Below are positions 8,299 to 17,073 of a stretch of 64,000 nt of DNA, piece by piece. This stretch comes from Coneutiohabitans sp964457925. Lineage in GTDB: Bacteria > Zhuqueibacterota > Zhuqueibacteria > Zhuqueibacterales > Zhuqueibacteraceae. The notes under the pieces are model-generated. The model did no database searches. It was not told the origin of the DNA and was given only the letters and a program-made list of their open reading frames with translations. The position numbers and the translations under genes are program-made. The DNA is taken from assembly GCA_964457925.1 (NCBI GenBank), contig CAYWGH010000014.1, positions 1 to 64,000 of the forward strand. The letters run 5' to 3'. How positions within the stretch are numbered: position 1 is the first letter of the stretch; the number at the start of each line of letters is the position of its first letter.

Positions 8299-8877
8299 TT
8301 ACTGCGCCGGCGGCGCGCTTGGCGGCACCGGGAACGGCACTTGATTCTTCACCGGCGGGATGGTGCGCAAATAGGCCCACACGGCTTTGAGATCATCATC
8401 CGTCATTTGGGCGATACCTGGCCAAGGCATGGGCGGCAGAATGTCGCGGCCATTGGGCTGACCTTGATGCTTGCCGGTACGCATGGCCTGGATGAACGTG
8501 TCTTCTGTCCATTCCGCCAGGCCGGTTTCCTTATCAGGCGTAAGATTCGCCGCAAAGCTGACGCCCCAGGGTCCCGCCCAGGAGGAGAGCATGGGATCAG
8601 TCAAGGCGATGGCGTTGTTTTGCTGCATATCTTCCGGCTTCCACGTGGGATAGGGCGCATCAGCGGGATGGCCCGAAAGCGCCAGCGCCATGTTAGGCTC
8701 CGGCAGGCCGCTCGGCCCCATAACTTTCGGCGTATGGCAATCATGGCAGCCGCCAATGGTCACCAGATACTTTCCACGCTCGACCGGGCTTTGCTCCACC
8801 GTTGCCGGTTTTTGCTCACAACCGGCAAAAACAGCAAGACAGCAACCCAGCATGAATACTACGGATGCCTTGCGCAT
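8299..8877 (-). CDS. Periplasmic c-type cytochrome lipoprotein
   Basis: 192 residues. The signal peptide carries a lipobox (FAGC, Cys19), so this is a lipid-anchored cytochrome. A single haem motif CHDCH (about residues 43-47, GGCHDCHTP) is visible. A Met in PPMPWPGIAQM near residue 150 is a plausible axial ligand, and the C-terminal AVWAYLRTIPP is the usual end of cytochrome c class I folds. A strong ribosome-binding site (AGGAGG, 4 nt spacing) precedes the ATG. Similar proteins pass electrons to terminal oxidases or dehydrogenases. No redox partner is adjacent, and the gene appears monocistronic. Confidence 0.9.
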   Translation of the reverse strand: MRKASVVFMLGCCLAVFAGCEQKPATVEQSPVERGKYLVTIGGCHDCHTPKVMGPSGLPEPNMALALSGHPADAPYPTWKPEDMQQNNAIALTDPMLSSWAGPWGVSFAANLTPDKETGLAEWTEDTFIQAMRTGKHQGQPNGRDILPPMPWPGIAQMTDDDLKAVWAYLRTIPPVKNQVPFPVPPSAPPAQ

Positions 8878-9070
8878 CGTTTCCTCCTCTTAATGTTAAT
8901 GATGAAACAACGAGATGAAAAACTCGGCCAAACGACGAGAATGAAATAAGATTCGCAAGAGGTGATTTCAGTGCGCTTTTCAAAATAAGACGAGGCCCCT
9001 AAAAATCAACAACTATTTTGTTAAAGGTTGAATGGAGCAGCACAAAACCAAAAACTTTTTCATTCTCATA

Positions 9071-9108
9071 TTAACTCGACTATGCCACATTCCAAAAATC
9101 ACCGCTGA
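9071..9108. repeat. Solo terminus of the 121-bp MITE-like repeat
   Basis: TTAACTCGACTATGCCACAT and the bases to CACCGC match one terminus of the full repeats at 9835, 26994, 36841 and 45999. The other end is missing. It overlaps the 3' end of the deacetylase gene, so the stop codon of that gene lies inside repeat sequence. Confidence 0.75.
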
Positions 9109-9806
9109 TCATTTTGGGATTGTGGTATTATCGTGGCTGCGGTTTCCTCGCAAAAATGATTGGGCAGAGCGGAGAATTGATAACCTTGTTCCAGCAAGTG
9201 CGGAAGGCATGAGCGCAAGGCGATGCTTGTTTTTTCTGCGCACGAGTGCCCGTCATGCAGGACGATAATGCTGCCGCCGGCGGCATGGCGCAGAATGCAA
9301 TCGGCAATTTCCTGGGCGCTGCGCTCGGGCCGAAAATCCCACGGCAAGATTTGCCACAAAACGATTTGGTGATCGTGGGCGCGGGCATAACGCGCCAACG
9401 CAGGCCCGAAAGCGCCGTAAGGCGGGCGGAACAAGCGTACGCTCGCGCCGGAAAGATCTTCCAGCAGCTTGCGGGTGGACTCCAACTCGGCAGCGAAGAC
9501 ACGCGCGTTTTGCCAGCGCAGATTGGGATGATTCCAGGTATGATTGCCGATGCGATGGCGCTCTGCCAGACGTTTGACAAAATCCGGGTTACGCTGAGCC
9601 CGCTTGCCGATGAGAAAAAACGTCGCTGGAATATCGAAGTGGTCGAGCACCTCCAAAATGAACGGCGTGCGCTCGGGATGCGGCCCGTCGTCAAAGGTGA
9701 GGTACATCTGATTCGTCGGCATCGGCGCACGGCACCACAACCGGGGCATCAGCTTGACAAGCGGCTCGGGCATGCGTTCAAAACGATTGAGGAAGAATTG
9801 CGTCAC
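9099..9806 (-). CDS. Polysaccharide deacetylase (NodB homology domain)
   Basis: 235 residues. NodB motifs are in order: TFDDGPHPERT (catalytic base Asp and metal Asp), NHTWNH (metal-binding His pair), RPPYGAF, and LHDGHS near the C-terminus (catalytic His). No clear signal peptide is present, so it may act in the cytoplasm or at the membrane face on a lipid-linked or N-acetylated glycan. It lies near radical SAM and GT2 genes on the same strand, suggesting a cell-surface glycan context. The last codons and stop lie in a repeat terminus, so the C-terminus may have been altered by insertion. Confidence 0.92.
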   Translation of the reverse strand: MTQFFLNRFERMPEPLVKLMPRLWCRAPMPTNQMYLTFDDGPHPERTPFILEVLDHFDIPATFFLIGKRAQRNPDFVKRLAERHRIGNHTWNHPNLRWQNARVFAAELESTRKLLEDLSGASVRLFRPPYGAFGPALARYARAHDHQIVLWQILPWDFRPERSAQEIADCILRHAAGGSIIVLHDGHSCAEKTSIALRSCLPHLLEQGYQFSALPNHFCEETAATIIPQSQNDQR

Positions 9807-9834
9807 GAATGGATGATGAAATGATTTCTTGGAA

Positions 9835-9955
9835 TCAACTCGATTTTGTCACATTCCAAAAATCACCGCGGTCGAGCGGAGATCGCAGAGTAAGATTTAT
9901 GAGAATTCCCGGCGAACTCTGCCTCTCTGCGGTGGATCTGGCATGGTCAAGTTAA
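9835..9955. repeat. 121-bp MITE-like dispersed repeat, copy A
   Basis: A full-length copy with terminal inverted repeats: left TCAACTCGATTTTGTCACAT, right the complement of TTAACTTGACCATGCCAGAT. The core carries CACCGC..GCAGAG facing CTCTGC..GCGGTG. It is the same orientation as the copy at 45999-46119 and opposite to those at 26994 and 36841. No open frame is present. Confidence 0.9.
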
Positions 9956-10022
9956 ACTCTGTTAGTGAGATTCTGCCACCTCTAGCCGGTATACTAGTGT
10001 TGTCAGTCGCACAATCCAAAAA

Positions 10023-11141
10023 TCAAACAAACAAGCCGATGCCTTGATTACAATTTTTGCAAATATCTATGCTTTCGCGTTGCGTCAGCATGGCCTGGCG
10101 AAATTGATGGTAAGCCCTGGATTCCCATATCCGCGCAAAGCTGGCGTCACGCAAGTCGCCGGTGGTGTGCCGGCCGTTTTTGTCGAAGCAGCAGGGTACG
10201 ACGGCGCCATCCCAATTGACCATGGTTGTGACCCAGGGACGAATGCACACGCCCTTGCCGTTTTTAACCGTGAAATCATTCTCCGTAAGACGATAGCGGC
10301 GATAGCGTTCCTCGCGCGGCAGCCATTCCCGCGCTTCTGCGAGCGTTTCGACTTGAATGTTCTTTTTCAACAGGCGATCGACGCCAAGCTCTTTGGCAAG
10401 CCGTTCCATGGCCGGCAATTCGTGTTCATTGTGCTTCATCAACAAAAACTGCATGAAGAGATAAGGCGTTTTGCGATGCAAACGCCGTTTGGCGGCCACC
10501 AAATTGCGAATGCCCTGCAACACTTTCTCCAATGAACCGCCCACGCGATAACGGCTGTAGGTTTCCTGAGTAGCGCCGTCAACCGAGATCACCATCGTAT
10601 CGAGGCCGCTGCGCACGGCGGCTTCCGCTGTAGCCGCATCAAAATAATGCGCATTTGTGCTGGTCGTGGTGTAAATGCCGCGGCGATGGGCATACGCGAT
10701 GAAATCCGTGAAGCCGCGGTGAATGAACGGTTCGCCTTGATTGAAAAACACCACATACATCACGCGATCGCCCAACTCGTCGATCAAGCGCGTGAACACG
10801 TCAAAACTCATGCGGCCGTTGGCGCGTTCCATCGAACCGTTGCCGGTCACACACAGCGGGCAATGCAGATTGCAAATGTTGGTCGGCTCGATGGTGAGCA
10901 CCGGCGGCGCGCCCCAGACGAAGGTTCTTTTGAGAATGGCCGAAAGTGTGAACGAACCGAGTATCTTGGCGGCATTCCACAGCCGTTTTAGGGTGAAGGT
11001 TTTGATAAACTGAAGCAGGGCGACTTCTTTGCCGAGGGGAAACTCCCATTTGTCAAAGCTGTGCCGGCGCGAGGGCTGTAAAGCAGCGTTATGGCTGTTT
11101 GCCGCCGGATACGGGGAGTTCAAGATCGGAAGTTGAGACAT
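10023..11141 (-). CDS. Radical SAM protein with SPASM domain
   Basis: I chose ATG 11141 (MSQLPILNSP), giving 372 residues; an upstream TTG at 11285 would add 48 residues inside the neighbouring gene. The radical SAM cluster motif is CNLHCPLC (C-x3-C-x2-C) after IEPTNI. The C-terminal SPASM-type region has Cys in CIRPW, VPCCFD and ICKNCNQG, for auxiliary Fe-S clusters. Such proteins modify peptides or assist glycan and cofactor synthesis. It follows the GT2 gene by ~100 bp on the same strand and is probably in the same transcript. The substrate is unknown. Confidence 0.88.
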   Translation of the reverse strand: MSQLPILNSPYPAANSHNAALQPSRRHSFDKWEFPLGKEVALLQFIKTFTLKRLWNAAKILGSFTLSAILKRTFVWGAPPVLTIEPTNICNLHCPLCVTGNGSMERANGRMSFDVFTRLIDELGDRVMYVVFFNQGEPFIHRGFTDFIAYAHRRGIYTTTSTNAHYFDAATAEAAVRSGLDTMVISVDGATQETYSRYRVGGSLEKVLQGIRNLVAAKRRLHRKTPYLFMQFLLMKHNEHELPAMERLAKELGVDRLLKKNIQVETLAEAREWLPREERYRRYRLTENDFTVKNGKGVCIRPWVTTMVNWDGAVVPCCFDKNGRHTTGDLRDASFARIWESRAYHQFRQAMLTQRESIDICKNCNQGIGLFV

Positions 11142-11238
11142 GAGGTGTTGGTATTTTTGATGAAGAATACTTTCCCTGGTAAAGCCATCACCACGAGCAG
11201 ATTCAAAAAAAGGCGGTGGCAATTCTTTGTCGCCGTTG

Positions 11239-12321
11239 CTATTTCTTCCATCGAATTTTTCCAAAGAAAGCAAACGGGGCGGCAAAGGTGTGAATGAGCA
11301 TGTACAGCAATTCCCATCCCGGCAAGTAGCGCCAGCGCGGCTGCCAGGAAAGTCGCACGGCAGTATAGCGCAAAATTATAAAATCACCAACAATTTTCGC
11401 GGCCAGAAGGAGCAGGCCTTTTCTCCCCACCCAAAACGGCGCAAGCCAGATTATGGCGTTACAGAGATGGAAAATGAGATAGCCGAGTTGAACGCCGGGA
11501 GCATATTTTTTTGAAGCGGAAATATGCCGGCGTTTCTGCCGCAACCAAGCGCGAAGGCTTTCCGGACCGCCCACACTCGTGACATGCGCTGAGGCATTCA
11601 GCGCAAATTCGACTTCGCCCATGGGCGCCAGCCTTTGCAGCAGCAAATCATCATCGCCGGATGTTTCATGTTCAAAGCCGGCAAAGCCGCCGGCATGTGC
11701 AAAGGCGGATTTGCGATAGGCAAAATTTCTTCCCGTCGTCAAAAACGGCTTGCGCCAACCCGCGCCCGCCAAGCCCAACGCCGCAACCGCGAGGCTGTCG
11801 ATTGCCAGAATTTCTGAAAGATGCGCCCGTCGGCTGATAACCGGTGAAAACCCAATCACAGCAACACAATCTGAGTGAAAAGAAGAAGCAATTTGTGCAA
11901 CCCACTCTGAACCAGGCCGGCAATCGGCATCTGTTAACAAAATTATCTCATGTTTTGCCGCCTGAACGCCTGTTAACACCGCAAATTTTTTAGGGCTGTA
12001 TCGTGGTGAAACAGCATCGATGCGCAGGTGCTCAAATGTGTGCTGCCGGCGCAAATCTTTGAGAACGATAGCTGAGTTGTCCGTGCTGCGATCATCAACG
12101 ATAATGATTTGCAATAAGGTATTTGGATAACAATTGGCAGCAAGGCCGGGAATCAATTCCGCCAGATGCGCTGATTCATTGCGCGCAGCAACAATAATTG
12201 AAACCGAAGGCAGCGCTTTCGCATCTAAGTTTTTACGTTTCGGTTGATAGCGCTTGACGCCGGCAAATACCAATACAAGAAAAATGAAGTAGATGAAACA
12301 GACTGTAAGAAATGCGTTCAA
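11239..12321 (-). CDS. Membrane glycosyltransferase, family 2
   Basis: 360 residues. An N-terminal membrane helix (residues ~2-22) is followed by a GT-A domain: VSIIVAARNES, IIIVDDRSTDN (nucleotide-sugar Asp), LLTDADCRPG (the DxD-like metal site), TSGDDDLLLQRL (catalytic Asp) and QKRRHISASKKY (a Q-x-x-R-W-like loop). Two or three C-terminal helices (about residues 280-350) anchor it. It probably makes a lipid-linked or exported glycan. It heads a minus-strand unit with the radical SAM gene. A structured RNA candidate with a terminator lies 104-335 bp upstream and might regulate it. Confidence 0.9.
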   Translation of the reverse strand: MNAFLTVCFIYFIFLVLVFAGVKRYQPKRKNLDAKALPSVSIIVAARNESAHLAELIPGLAANCYPNTLLQIIIVDDRSTDNSAIVLKDLRRQHTFEHLRIDAVSPRYSPKKFAVLTGVQAAKHEIILLTDADCRPGSEWVAQIASSFHSDCVAVIGFSPVISRRAHLSEILAIDSLAVAALGLAGAGWRKPFLTTGRNFAYRKSAFAHAGGFAGFEHETSGDDDLLLQRLAPMGEVEFALNASAHVTSVGGPESLRAWLRQKRRHISASKKYAPGVQLGYLIFHLCNAIIWLAPFWVGRKGLLLLAAKIVGDFIILRYTAVRLSWQPRWRYLPGWELLYMLIHTFAAPFAFFGKIRWKK

Positions 12322-12424
12322 AGTGGCGGCAAAGTATCGAACACCTTGCAGAAAGGCAAGCGAATTTTGCCGCTTCCAGGCTCTTCAGATGGCATTTCAT
12401 GCCGGTAGACTTTGAAGCTTTAGA

Positions 12425-12462
12425 AAATAAAAAGGGACTTGGCGCGCGAAACCAAGTCCCTT
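12425..12462 (-). terminator. Intrinsic terminator ending the candidate RNA
   Basis: An 11-bp perfect stem AAGGGACTTGG (12432-12442) / CCAAGTCCCTT (12452-12462) has a 9-nt loop. On the minus strand it runs into TTTATTTTC, so it is oriented toward the GT2 gene. No protein gene ends just upstream of it, which is why an RNA product or attenuator is suspected. Confidence 0.85.
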
Positions 12463-12655
12463 CTCTTTGGGGTAGGTGTCCTTAAAAACAAGTTTTTAAG
12501 GATGGAAGTATAATGGATGATGGGGTAGCCTTAGTGAGATTGATCACGCGATCAATCGCCCCATCGCCGTTTCCAAAGCAGTAATCGTCCTAGAAGTGTG
12601 CGGCGAGGCGCTTTATATCTTGAAGATTGCTGACGCAACGTATATCAATCTTCAC
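12425..12655 (-). ncRNA. Candidate structured RNA (novel), minus strand
   Basis: On the minus strand, four paired elements follow one another. P1 is 12646-12653 with 12622-12629 (GAAGATTG/CAATCTTC). P2 is a two-tier stem: outer GATGGGG/CCCCATC (12559-12565 with 12519-12525) enclosing GATTGATC-GCGT-GATCAATC (12557-12538). P3 is CCTTAAAAAC/GTTTTTAAGG (12501-12480). Last comes an 11-bp terminator hairpin. There is no convincing open frame. It matches no RNA class I know (not SRP, tmRNA, RNase P or c-di-GMP GEMM by sequence). It could be a free-standing small RNA or a 5' leader controlling the GT2/radical SAM genes. Confidence 0.5.
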
Positions 12656-12904
12656 TAATCTCTTTAGCTAACTTTGTGCCAAAAGCCGGGCAAAAACTGC
12701 CTCACGCTAACTCAAGAATTTTGAATGAAGTTAAACAAAAGAGCTTGAGAACAAATATATTGCAGAAAATTCAAAAAAATGTCTCAACTCAAAACAGGTG
12801 GTCGGGTAGTGTATTACAAGAGAACATTTTCTGAGGCCCAAAGAAGTTGACATTGTAAGCAAAATCTAATAACTTCGACGGCTCGTGAATTGCCCTGATC
12901 TCAT
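12656..12904. promoter_or_regulatory. AT-rich divergent intergenic region
   Basis: This is the remainder of the 583-bp gap between the GT2 gene and the LarA-like gene. It is AT-rich and non-coding. It must hold the promoter of the plus-strand LarA-like gene and probably that of the minus-strand RNA. No confident -35/-10 pair can be assigned. Confidence 0.4.
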
Positions 12905-14179
12905 ATGAAGCTCAATTTAAAATACGGCCGGGGCGTGGTGCAGGCGGATTTTCGCCCGCCACGACGGTTTGCCGAATTAAAACCGAAGTTTATTGCAACT
13001 CTGCAAAAGCCGGACGACCTTGTCACGCATGCGCTTGCGCATCCCATTGGATGCCATGATTTCGATTATGTGTTCCGGGGCGCGAGCAGTGTTTTGATCG
13101 TTGTTCCAGATGAGGCGGAGCGTGTGGGCGGCGGTGTATTTTTACCGATCGTGCTTGCGTGCTTGTATCGCCTTGGGCTTTCGCCCTGCGACATAACGAT
13201 TCTGGTCGCCGGCGCATGGGGCGCGCGGCGCAACGGCATTCCGCAATTGCTCGGCAGCGAGAGTTCCCGGCACGGCCAGCCGCGCATTGTCTATCACGAC
13301 GCGCGCGACGCCAAAAGCCTGGAATACATCGGCCGCACGCAGCGCAACACCCCGATTTTCGTGAATCGTCTGTTGCTCGATTTTGACCGTGTCTTGGTGT
13401 GCGGCGGCGTGAATCATCATCCCTTTGCCGGTTATGACGGCGGCCCAAGCCTCATCGTGCCGGATTGTGCCGGCGTGGAGACGGTCGCGCGGCTCTCGAC
13501 GCTCATACTCGATCCTTTCTCCCCGCGCTTGCATCCGCATTGCCGCGGCGGCGTGATCGAAGGCAATCCCTTGCAGGAAGATATGCGTGAGGCATTTCGT
13601 TTTTTGACGATCGACTTTTTATTGCACACGATTTTGAACGACTGTAATCAAGTCATCGGCGCGATAGGCGGCGAGCCGTTGCAGGCTTATGCGGCGTGCT
13701 GCCACCGCATTGACGATATTTATCGCGTGCCGGTCAAGCAACCCGCCGATCTGGTGCTGGTGAGCTGCGGCGGTTATCCCCATGATCGCGATTATGATAC
13801 TGCGCACCGGGCATTGCATCATGCCATGCAAGCCGTGCGGCCGGACGGCGTGGTGATATTGGCGGCGCAATGCCTGGAAGGCGCTGGCGCCGCACAATTG
13901 GCCGCATGGTTGGAAGAGAAAAACCTGTCAAACCTGCACGATCAATTGCAGCGACAGTATCACCCGGCAGGCGCGTTGGCGATGTCGACGCGACAAAAAG
14001 CCGGGCAGGCTCGCATCATTATCATCAGCACACTCGATTCCGCTTTAGTAACCGCTTTCGGGTTTCATGCTGCGCCTACTTTATCCGAAGCACTACAGCT
14101 TGCGTATGCCTGGCTGCCCGATATCAATGACTGCTACCTTCTGCCAAACGGATCGAATACGATCCCATTTTTAGTCTAA
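12905..14179 (+). CDS. LarA-like (DUF2088) protein lacking key racemase residues
   Basis: 424 residues with the two-domain layout of nickel-pincer lactate racemase LarA. The hallmark NHHPFAGYDGGPSLIVPD (about 170-187) corresponds to LarA's HYFAG..GG-x-K..PG segment, and SCGGYPHDRDYDTAH (about 289-303) to its second conserved loop. The segment expected to hold GTH(R) reads VAGAWGARR, so the first catalytic His is replaced by Trp105. Ser182 stands where the cofactor-linking Lys is expected; His172 is kept. It therefore probably does not use the covalent NPN cofactor in the usual way. No larB/C/E is adjacent. The M24 peptidase gene follows 129 bp downstream. Confidence 0.8.
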   Translation: MKLNLKYGRGVVQADFRPPRRFAELKPKFIATLQKPDDLVTHALAHPIGCHDFDYVFRGASSVLIVVPDEAERVGGGVFLPIVLACLYRLGLSPCDITILVAGAWGARRNGIPQLLGSESSRHGQPRIVYHDARDAKSLEYIGRTQRNTPIFVNRLLLDFDRVLVCGGVNHHPFAGYDGGPSLIVPDCAGVETVARLSTLILDPFSPRLHPHCRGGVIEGNPLQEDMREAFRFLTIDFLLHTILNDCNQVIGAIGGEPLQAYAACCHRIDDIYRVPVKQPADLVLVSCGGYPHDRDYDTAHRALHHAMQAVRPDGVVILAAQCLEGAGAAQLAAWLEEKNLSNLHDQLQRQYHPAGALAMSTRQKAGQARIIIISTLDSALVTAFGFHAAPTLSEALQLAYAWLPDINDCYLLPNGSNTIPFLV

Positions 14180-14308
14180 GCACATGAATATTCTTCGGAA
14201 TATGGCGGCGTTTGCCGGTATATTTTCTTTTGGGTCCGTTTACCCGGCGGAAGGGCGCTGGCGCACCTTTTTTGTTTGTGATTGCAGTATCACGAAGGAG
14301 AACAACGC

Positions 14309-15505
14309 TTGACACAACATTCCGGTTTTTTGCTCGACATCGATGCTGTACAAGAGGCGCTGCGGCGCGACGGACTGGCCGGCTGGCTGATTTATGATTT
14401 TCACGGCATCAATGCAGTGGCGCGCGCGCTTTTTTCGTTGAGCGATTATCATATCACGCGGCGCTGGTTTTATTTTATCCCGTCAAGCGGTGAGCCGACT
14501 TTGCTGGCGCATGCCATCGAAAGAACCAGCTACCCGTCCCTGCCCGGACGCATGTTGTTGTACGCCGGCCTGCAACAAATGCAACAGCGCCTGCGCGAGT
14601 TACTCCCTGTCACCGGCCAAATCGCGATGGAATATTCGCCGATGAACGATGTGCCGACAGTATCCTATGTCGACGCCGGAATGATTGAGCTGTTGCGCAC
14701 ATTCGGCGTGCATATCGTAACCTCCGCCAATCTCATTCAGGAGTTTCAGGCAAAGTGGAGCGCCGAACAGTTGCGCAGCCATATTGCTGCCGCGCAAGTT
14801 GTGCATGAAGCGCAACGCGAGGCTTTTAAAATGATCGAAACGGCCCTGCAGGCGCGCAAGTCGATTAACGAATACGAAGTCCAGCAATTCATTCTGCGGC
14901 AATTTGCCGCGGCAAATTGCATCACGGACTCTGCGCCGATTGTGGCGGTGAATGCCAATGCCAGCAACCCGCATTACGCGCCGTCGTCGAGCGTGCACAG
15001 CCCGATTCGCCCGGGCGATGTCATTCTCATCGATCTTTGGGCCAAGCAGAAAACGCCGCGCGCCGTGTTTGCGGATATTACCTGGATGGGTTTTGCAGGC
15101 GCCGAGCCGCCGGACCGTGTGCAGCATGTGTTTAACACGGTCAGGCAGGCGCGAGATCGCGGCGTCGATTTTTTGCGTCAAAATTGGCAGGCTGGCCGGC
15201 CGGTAAAGGGATTTGAAATTGATCAGGTTGTGCGCCAATATATCACCGAAGCGAGCTTTGGCGATTACTTTGTTCACCGCACGGGACACAGCCTGGGCGC
15301 CGAAGTTCATGCCAACGGTGTGAACATCGACAGCTACGAAACGCGCGACTCACGCGCGATCATCCCGGGCGTGGCGTTCTCGATCGAACCCGGCATTTAT
15401 TTGCCGGAATTTGGCGTGCGCAGTGAGATCAACGTTTACGTGGGCAATAGCGGCCCCGAGATTCACACCGAACCGCAGCGGGAATTGGTAACCTTGCAAG
15501 TTTGA
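14309..15505 (+). CDS. M24-family Xaa-Pro aminopeptidase
   Basis: The start is set at TTG 14309 because AAGGAG (14295-14300) lies 8 nt before it; an upstream TTG at 14282 overlaps that site. About 398 residues. The N-terminal creatinase-type domain spans ~1-150. The pita-bread domain has all five metal ligands: Asp in LIDLWA, Asp in FADITW, His in HRTGHSLG, Glu in SIEPGIY and Glu in VRSEINVYV. It is predicted to be a cytosolic dinuclear metallopeptidase that removes residues before proline. It is probably co-transcribed with the LarA-like gene before it and the methyltransferase after it. Confidence 0.92.
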   Translation: MTQHSGFLLDIDAVQEALRRDGLAGWLIYDFHGINAVARALFSLSDYHITRRWFYFIPSSGEPTLLAHAIERTSYPSLPGRMLLYAGLQQMQQRLRELLPVTGQIAMEYSPMNDVPTVSYVDAGMIELLRTFGVHIVTSANLIQEFQAKWSAEQLRSHIAAAQVVHEAQREAFKMIETALQARKSINEYEVQQFILRQFAAANCITDSAPIVAVNANASNPHYAPSSSVHSPIRPGDVILIDLWAKQKTPRAVFADITWMGFAGAEPPDRVQHVFNTVRQARDRGVDFLRQNWQAGRPVKGFEIDQVVRQYITEASFGDYFVHRTGHSLGAEVHANGVNIDSYETRDSRAIIPGVAFSIEPGIYLPEFGVRSEINVYVGNSGPEIHTEPQRELVTLQV

Positions 15506-15541
15506 GATTGATTGTTGATTGCAATATACCTTTGGAATCGC

Positions 15542-16969
15542 ATGGACAACACCCTTAAAAAAGGCAGCGAGATTGAGCTGGAAGTCGAAGGCCTCGCTTT
15601 TGGCGCAAAAGGGCTGGCGCGATTGAACGGCTATATCGTATTTGTGCCGCAAAGCCTGCCGGGCCAGCGTGTGCGCGCACAAATCACCAAAAAGAAAAAA
15701 GCCTTTGCCGAGGCAAAACCGCTGGCGATTCTGCGCCAGTCTGAAAATTACGTCGAGCCGCGGTGCCGGCATTTCGGCGAGTGCGGTGGATGTTTGCTGC
15801 AGAACTTGCGTTATGATGTGCAGCTTGCTTACAAGCAGCGTCAGGTGGTGGAAACGATTGAACACCTCGCCGGTATCGCGCAACCGAATGTGGCGGCGGT
15901 GATCGGCTCGCCGCAGGAATATTTTTATCGCAATAAAATGGAGTTTTCGTTTTCGCGCCAGCGCTGGCTCACGCGCGCTGAAATCGAAAGCAATCAGATT
16001 TCCGGCGAACGCGGCTTTGCGCTGGGCTTGCATTCGACCAATCATTACGACAAGACGCTGGCGCTGGAGCAGTGCTGGCTGCTTTCCGAGCGCAGCAATC
16101 GCGTGTTGCAAGTCGTGCGCGAGGCGGTGAAGCAGCATGCGTTGCTGCCATATACCACGCAAGATCATACCGGATTCTGGCGGTTTCTCGTGATGCGCGA
16201 GGGCAAGCGCACCGGGGACTTCATGATCAATTTTGTTACAACCGATCCGCCCGGCGGCCGCGAAGCCGTGGCCGATTTGAGCCGCAAGCTCGCGGCGGAG
16301 TTTCCGGAGATCACCACCATCGTGCACAATCTCAATCGTTCCAAAGCGCAAGTCGCGATCGGCGAGGAAGAGCTGGTGTTGCACGGCCCCGGCTATTTGC
16401 GCGACCGCATCGGCGATTTCGATTTTCAGATTTCGGCGAATTCATTTTTTCAAACCAACACAGAAGGCGCGGAAATCCTGTATGGCCTGGCGCGCGACCT
16501 TGCCGGCCTCACGGGAAACGAGACGGTTTATGATTTATACAGCGGCGCCGGCACCATTTCGATTTTCGTGTCGCCGCTGGCCAAGCAGGTCGTCGGGTTC
16601 GAAATCGTGCCACAAGCGATTTATGACGCCGGCGTCAATTGCCGCATCAACGACATCACCAACTGCCATTTTATTTTGGGTGATTTGAAGGACGAGCTGG
16701 CGCAAGTGCCGGTCTTGATCCGGCGCTGGGGCAATCCCGACGTGGTGATCGTCGATCCGCCGCGCGCCGGCATGCACCCGAAAGTGATCCAGAAGCTGCT
16801 GGAGCTTGCGCCGCAGCGCATCGTCTACGTTTCATGTAATCCCGCAACGTTCGCGCGGGACCTCAAGGACATTTGCAGCCAGCAGTATCATTTGGAAAAA
16901 GTGCAACCGGTGGACATGTTTCCACATACCGCGCATTGTGAAGTGGTGGGATTGTTGACCCGTGTTTAG
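15542..16969 (+). CDS. rlmD: 23S rRNA/tRNA m5U methyltransferase (RlmD/TrmA family)
   Basis: ATG 15542 (MDNTLKKGSEIELEVEG) begins a TRAM RNA-binding domain (residues ~1-55); the extra 10 codons from the TTG at 15512 are unlikely. A 4Fe-4S cluster motif follows as CRHFGECGGC (Cys-x5-Cys-x2-Cys). The SAM domain has YDLYSGAGTISIF, IVDPPRAGMHP and the nucleophilic Cys in VYVSCNPATFARDL. Length (475 residues) and Fe-S motif fit the RlmD/RumA group; the exact target uridine cannot be decided. A terminator follows 22 bp after the stop. Confidence 0.9.
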   Translation: MDNTLKKGSEIELEVEGLAFGAKGLARLNGYIVFVPQSLPGQRVRAQITKKKKAFAEAKPLAILRQSENYVEPRCRHFGECGGCLLQNLRYDVQLAYKQRQVVETIEHLAGIAQPNVAAVIGSPQEYFYRNKMEFSFSRQRWLTRAEIESNQISGERGFALGLHSTNHYDKTLALEQCWLLSERSNRVLQVVREAVKQHALLPYTTQDHTGFWRFLVMREGKRTGDFMINFVTTDPPGGREAVADLSRKLAAEFPEITTIVHNLNRSKAQVAIGEEELVLHGPGYLRDRIGDFDFQISANSFFQTNTEGAEILYGLARDLAGLTGNETVYDLYSGAGTISIFVSPLAKQVVGFEIVPQAIYDAGVNCRINDITNCHFILGDLKDELAQVPVLIRRWGNPDVVIVDPPRAGMHPKVIQKLLELAPQRIVYVSCNPATFARDLKDICSQQYHLEKVQPVDMFPHTAHCEVVGLLTRV

Positions 16970-16990
16970 CTGACGAACTGGAAGGATGAC

Positions 16991-17023
16991 AAAGCCTCGC
17001 GCAGCGCTGCTGTGCGAGGCTTT
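16991..17023 (+). terminator. Terminator after the methyltransferase gene
   Basis: A 14-bp stem AAAGCCTCGCGCAG / CTGTGCGAGGCTTT (one G-U pair, 5-nt loop) is followed by TTTGTTGTTT on the plus strand. It lies 22 bp past the stop and could also serve the minus-strand his operon. Confidence 0.8.
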
Positions 17024-17052
17024 GTTGTTTCGTGTCTATCCAAAAATGTTCC

Positions 17053-17073
17053 AACCTCGGCTTAGCCGAGGTT
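17053..17073. repeat. Short perfect palindrome between convergent genes
   Basis: AACCTCGGC-TTA-GCCGAGGTT forms a 9-bp stem. It lies between the convergent methyltransferase and hisB genes and lacks a clear T-tract. It may be a REP-like element rather than a terminator. Confidence 0.5.

Noticed and set aside
17053..17073. Palindrome as the hisB terminator
   Set aside because: The stem is perfect but there is no T-tract in either direction; kept as a repeat instead.
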